Shown here in pieces: positions 13,668 to 16,511 of a DNA stretch of 16,511 bases (position 1 is the stretch's first letter; every line of letters starts with the position of its first letter). The stretch covers positions 1 to 16,511 of the forward strand of contig DAOVQG010000071.1 in assembly GCA_030628805.1 (NCBI GenBank). The letters run 5' to 3'. A program made the position numbers and the translations under genes. The notes under the pieces are model-generated. The model saw only the letters and a list, made by a program, of their open reading frames with translations, did no database searches and was not told the DNA's origin. This DNA comes from JAGMDK01 sp023128695 (GTDB taxonomy: Bacteria; Planctomycetota; Phycisphaerae; UBA1845; Fen-1342).

Positions 13668-15857
13668 ATGATGAGAAATTTGGTAGCAGTCATTACGATC
13701 TTGATGGTTTCAACTTGGTGTTCGGCCCAAACGCCGACGGGCGCGGCGGACGACGCGCGGGTCCGGATCGGCGATCAGGAGCCGACCTCGCTGCCGAAAT
13801 ATATGACGCCGGAGGAGCAGCTTTTGCCGCCGTTGCCGGTAGAGCGCGGCGGGCGTCCGCCGAGTGGGGACATCCACTGCTCGGCGGAATACGAGCCGTG
13901 CGAAGGCATTTTCTTCGCCTGGGAGGGTTACACCGGCCTGCTGAGTGACATGACGGTCACGATCACGACGCACGACGAGGAGACCATGGTCTACATGGTC
14001 GTGGACAGCGCGTCTGAGCAGAGCAGCGCTTACAGCACGCTCAATAGCGCGGGGGCGGACATGGACCAGGTGGAGTTCATCGTCCGCATCACCGACACCG
14101 TCTGGATTCGCGACTACGGCCCCCGTTTCATCTTTGAGGACGGGAACCGCGCAATTATCGACCACACCTACAACCGCCCGCGTCCGAACGACAATATGCT
14201 CAATGATTACGTCGCGACGCTGTGGAGCGAGCCGGAGTACGACATCCCGCTCACCCACGGCGGCGGGAACTTCCACCTGTTCGCCAACGGCGACGCCTTC
14301 ATGACCGACTTGATCCTCGACGAGAACCCGGGTCAGAGCGAGCAGGATGTCAAAGACCTCTACGAGGAATATCAGGGCGTCGATCTAACCATCTACCCCG
14401 GCTTCCCCACCTGGTTCGACTCGACCCAGCACATCGACATGTGGATGCTGCCGCTGGGCGACGACAAGATCATCATCGGGGAGTATGACAGCTCGACCGG
14501 CCAGCCCTATACGATCACGGAAAATGCCACGACCGACCTGATCGCCAGCGGCTACACCGTGTACCGCACGCCGGGCTGGCAGTCGGGTGGGACGCACTAC
14601 ACCTACACCAATGCGATCATCCTGAACGACTTGGCGTTTGTGTCGACATTCGGCCACGCCAACGACGCCGTCGCTTTAGCCACGTTCCAAGCGGCTTTGC
14701 CGGGTTACACGTTTTATCAGTTTGACTGTAGCGGCATCATTCACTCCGCTGGCGCGATGCACTGCATCAGTATGCACGTGCCCGCGTATACGGCGACGAT
14801 GCGAGTCACGCCGGGCGGCGGGCTGGAGTCGGAGGGTCCGATCGGCGGGCCGTTCACGCCGGACAGCATTATCTATACGCTGGAGAACACCAGCGACTTG
14901 CCGATCAACTATAGCGTGACGAAGACGGTGCCGTGGCTGACGATCACCAACGGCTCCGGCTCGATTGGGGCCCATTCCTCCGTGCCGGTGACGGTCGCGA
15001 TCAATGCGGCCGCCAACTCGCTCGGCATCGGGACCTACAATGACACCGTGGATATCGTCAACCTGACCGATCACAGCGGCGATACCACGCGGGCTGTCAC
15101 TCTTGCCGTAGGCACCCCGCAGCCGATCTACAGCTACCCGCTCGACAGCAACCCCGGCTGGACCACCGCCGGCGAGTGGGCCTTCGGTCAGCCCACCGGC
15201 CAGGGCGGCACCTCCTACGGCTACCCCGATCCTGCCAGCGGCGCGACCGGCAGCAACGTCTACGGCGTCAACCTCAATGGCGACTACTCGACGGCCATAG
15301 GCGGACCTTGGCACGTCACGCTGGGGCCGGTGGATTTGTCCAACGTCACGGAAGTCGAACTGCGGTTCCAGCGCTGGCTCAACACCGACTATACGCCGTA
15401 CGCCTACGCGACGGTGGAGGTCTCGACCAACGGCAGCAGTTGGCAACAGCTTTGGCAGAACCCCGGCGGGGGCGACCTCACGGATTCGAGCTGGCAGGCA
15501 ATCACGTTGCTCGCCCCGGTGGCCGATAACGAGGCGACCGTCTGGTTCCGTTGGGGCTATCAAATTGACAGCGGGGCTTACGCCTACTCCGGCTGGAATA
15601 TCGACGACGTCGAGATTTGGGGCCTGGCTTCTCCGTCGGTCTGCCCGGGCGACAGCAACTGTGACGCCGCCATCGGCTGGCGGGACATCGATTATTTCGT
15701 CGCGGCGATGAATGACAACGTCGCGGCCTGGGAAGACATGTTCGCCCCCGGGACGCCCAGTTGTTCGTTCGATAACAATGACGTAAATGGCGATGGCACG
15801 GTCAATTGGCGTGACATCGACCCACTTGTCGCGCTGATGAACACGACCTGCCCGTAG
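13668..15857 (+). CDS. Secreted Porphyromonas-type peptidylarginine deiminase with dockerin-like end
   Basis: Protein of 729 residues starting at the ATG at 13668, with AAGGAG five bases upstream. The signal peptide ends near CSA-Q. Residues about 60-375 form a PAD_porph (agmatine/peptidylarginine deiminase) domain, which turns guanidino groups into ureido groups. Candidate catalytic residues, by analogy with the Porphyromonas gingivalis enzyme, are Asp149 (WIRDYGP), His255 and Asp257 (HIDMW), Asn315 (YTNAI) and Cys366 (GAMHCISMHVP). Spacings are near those of PPAD. Arg170 and Arg172 in YNRPRPND match the pair that binds the substrate's C-terminal carboxylate in PPAD, which favours a peptide substrate with C-terminal Arg over agmatine. 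After this come a BACON-like Ig domain (about 380-485), a jelly-roll-like domain (about 490-655) and a dockerin-like pair (658-729) ending NTTCP. It appears to be a single-gene unit. Confidence 0.88.
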   Translation: MMRNLVAVITILMVSTWCSAQTPTGAADDARVRIGDQEPTSLPKYMTPEEQLLPPLPVERGGRPPSGDIHCSAEYEPCEGIFFAWEGYTGLLSDMTVTITTHDEETMVYMVVDSASEQSSAYSTLNSAGADMDQVEFIVRITDTVWIRDYGPRFIFEDGNRAIIDHTYNRPRPNDNMLNDYVATLWSEPEYDIPLTHGGGNFHLFANGDAFMTDLILDENPGQSEQDVKDLYEEYQGVDLTIYPGFPTWFDSTQHIDMWMLPLGDDKIIIGEYDSSTGQPYTITENATTDLIASGYTVYRTPGWQSGGTHYTYTNAIILNDLAFVSTFGHANDAVALATFQAALPGYTFYQFDCSGIIHSAGAMHCISMHVPAYTATMRVTPGGGLESEGPIGGPFTPDSIIYTLENTSDLPINYSVTKTVPWLTITNGSGSIGAHSSVPVTVAINAAANSLGIGTYNDTVDIVNLTDHSGDTTRAVTLAVGTPQPIYSYPLDSNPGWTTAGEWAFGQPTGQGGTSYGYPDPASGATGSNVYGVNLNGDYSTAIGGPWHVTLGPVDLSNVTEVELRFQRWLNTDYTPYAYATVEVSTNGSSWQQLWQNPGGGDLTDSSWQAITLLAPVADNEATVWFRWGYQIDSGAYAYSGWNIDDVEIWGLASPSVCPGDSNCDAAIGWRDIDYFVAAMNDNVAAWEDMFAPGTPSCSFDNNDVNGDGTVNWRDIDPLVALMNTTCP

Positions 15858-15901
15858 TGCATCGTCGACGCTGATTTGACGAGTTGCGTATCGATCGGAA
15901 T

Positions 15902-15910
15902 GTGTGCCAC
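15902..15910. repeat. Partial copy of the GTGCCACTG repeat
   Basis: GTGCCACTG matches the start of the second hairpin in the element at 7657-7692. The following CCGCGG...CCGCAG can pair only poorly, so this looks like a degenerate copy after the deiminase gene. Confidence 0.4.
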
Positions 15911-15973
15911 TGCCGCGGTCGAACTTCCGCAGCATGTCGCGCTGGCTGTCGCGAAATGCTCTCAGCATTGTAG

Positions 15974-16024
15974 GGTGCGTTTCAACGCACCGTCGTCTTC
16001 ATAGATGGTGCGTCAGGCCGCACC
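15974..16024. repeat. Two hairpins with shared GGTGCG/CGCACC arms
   Basis: GGTGCGTT (15974-15981) pairs perfectly with AACGCACC (15984-15991). GGTGCG (16007-16012) pairs with CGCACC (16019-16024). The arms are alike, so cross-pairing between the hairpins is also possible. It lies in the 206 bases between the two convergent coding regions, where no gene is seen, and could serve both as a bidirectional 3' end signal. Confidence 0.75.
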
Positions 16025-16063
16025 CACTGTTATGGCGCAGAGTCTTGTTGGGTTGCGTGGATT

Positions 16064-16511
16064 TTACGCGGCGGGGGTAAGTTGATCGAGGGTTGCGTTG
16101 CGGGTGGCAAGCAGAGCGGGGATGGCGGTTTGGCCCGCTGACGTCAAGAGGTAGCGGTGTGACTTGGGAACCTTACGGATCAAGCCGTGGGCGCGCAACA
16201 GGGCCAGCTTTCGTGTGACACGGGCCGCTTGGCGGCGGCGCTGCTCGTCGGTCGCCGCCGCGCCGAACAGCACTTGCCGCACATCACGGTTGCGAAATCC
16301 GGTTATGTGGAATTCACCACGCGGGACAAGGGCGTGGGGGCGTCAATCTTGGATAGCGCTTGCAGGTGACGGCGGTTGGCCCCGTGGGAGAGTTGGGTGC
16401 GGCGGGACATGTCCGCCACACCCTTGCGCAGCGGCAACCACTCACGTTCTCCTTGCGGCTTCTCGGCGCGGCGGCGGAAGACCTTCAGGCCCCGCACGTA
16501 GCTCAGGGTCG
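16064..16511 (-). pseudogene. Frameshifted winged-helix gene, running off the window
   Basis: The 5' part (16511 to 16303) is open from the window edge and reads SYVRGLKVFRRRAEKPQGE, then LPLRKGVADM and ANRRHLQAL, and stops after DAPTPLSRVVNST. The 3' part lies in another frame. It reads GEFHITGFRNRDVRQVLFG, then RRQAARVTRKLALLRAHGLI and RKVPKSHRYLLTSAG, to a TAA at 16064. Both parts match what I recall as one planctomycete protein family with a C-terminal winged-helix domain, often in many copies and of unknown function. In full-length relatives, I recall about 30 residues between the two parts that are missing here. So the gene has a frameshift near 16310-16345 and probably an internal deletion. 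Confidence 0.65.

Noticed and set aside
14676..15968. Minus-strand open frame of 430 codons
   Set aside because: It is antisense to the deiminase, whose domains and catalytic residues are clear. The opposite frame shows no family pattern.

Overview
The window looks like a chromosomal segment of a planctomycete or a close PVC-type relative, probably an uncultured lineage. Evidence: coding DNA is GC-rich. Two large secreted proteins end in the dockerin-like double calcium-binding module typical of this phylum. Short hairpin repeats of a kind common in these genomes sit in most gaps. This assignment rests on recalled protein and repeat style, not on a search.

Layout. 195-1147: a zinc-finger anti-sigma-type membrane protein translationally coupled to a small membrane-anchored helical protein. 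1149-1274: an inverted array of the octamer GTGATAAG/A. 1356-2510: a lipoprotein with a glucose/sorbosone-dehydrogenase-type beta-propeller that seems to lack the catalytic His. A small lysine-rich DUF2934 protein converges on it (2507-2761, minus). 2762-3187: hairpin repeats, a good promoter, and the first ~23 codons of an HU-like DNA-binding protein cut off by a repeat. 3188-7645: a likely three-gene operon for envelope or exported proteins. It holds a lipase-like alpha/beta hydrolase with an in-frame TGA inside its signal peptide, a membrane-anchored protein of unknown function, and a large secreted protein with calcium-binding repeats and a dockerin-like end. 7725-9545: a multi-pass GT-C glycosyltransferase with a TPR tail. 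9546-9890: no intact gene, only a decayed Ig-like (He_PIG) fragment on the minus strand. 9891-13205: two tandem, divergent SPFH/band-7 proteins. 13206-13667: two inverted-repeat elements and a weak possible promoter. 13668-15857: a secreted Porphyromonas-type peptidylarginine deiminase with two extra beta domains and a dockerin-like end. 15858-16063: small hairpin repeats. 16064-16511: a frameshifted, internally deleted winged-helix gene on the minus strand, running off the window.

The common theme is the cell envelope and exported proteins. The SPFH pair probably forms a hetero-oligomeric membrane assembly. The two dockerin-like proteins probably share a sorting or docking route. The most notable items are the deiminase, which keeps all catalytic residues and the substrate-carboxylate arginine motif; the SPFH pair with a triplicated lead-in repeat; and the TGA in the lipase signal peptide. 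I saw no CRISPR array, phage, tRNA, rRNA or complete transposase.
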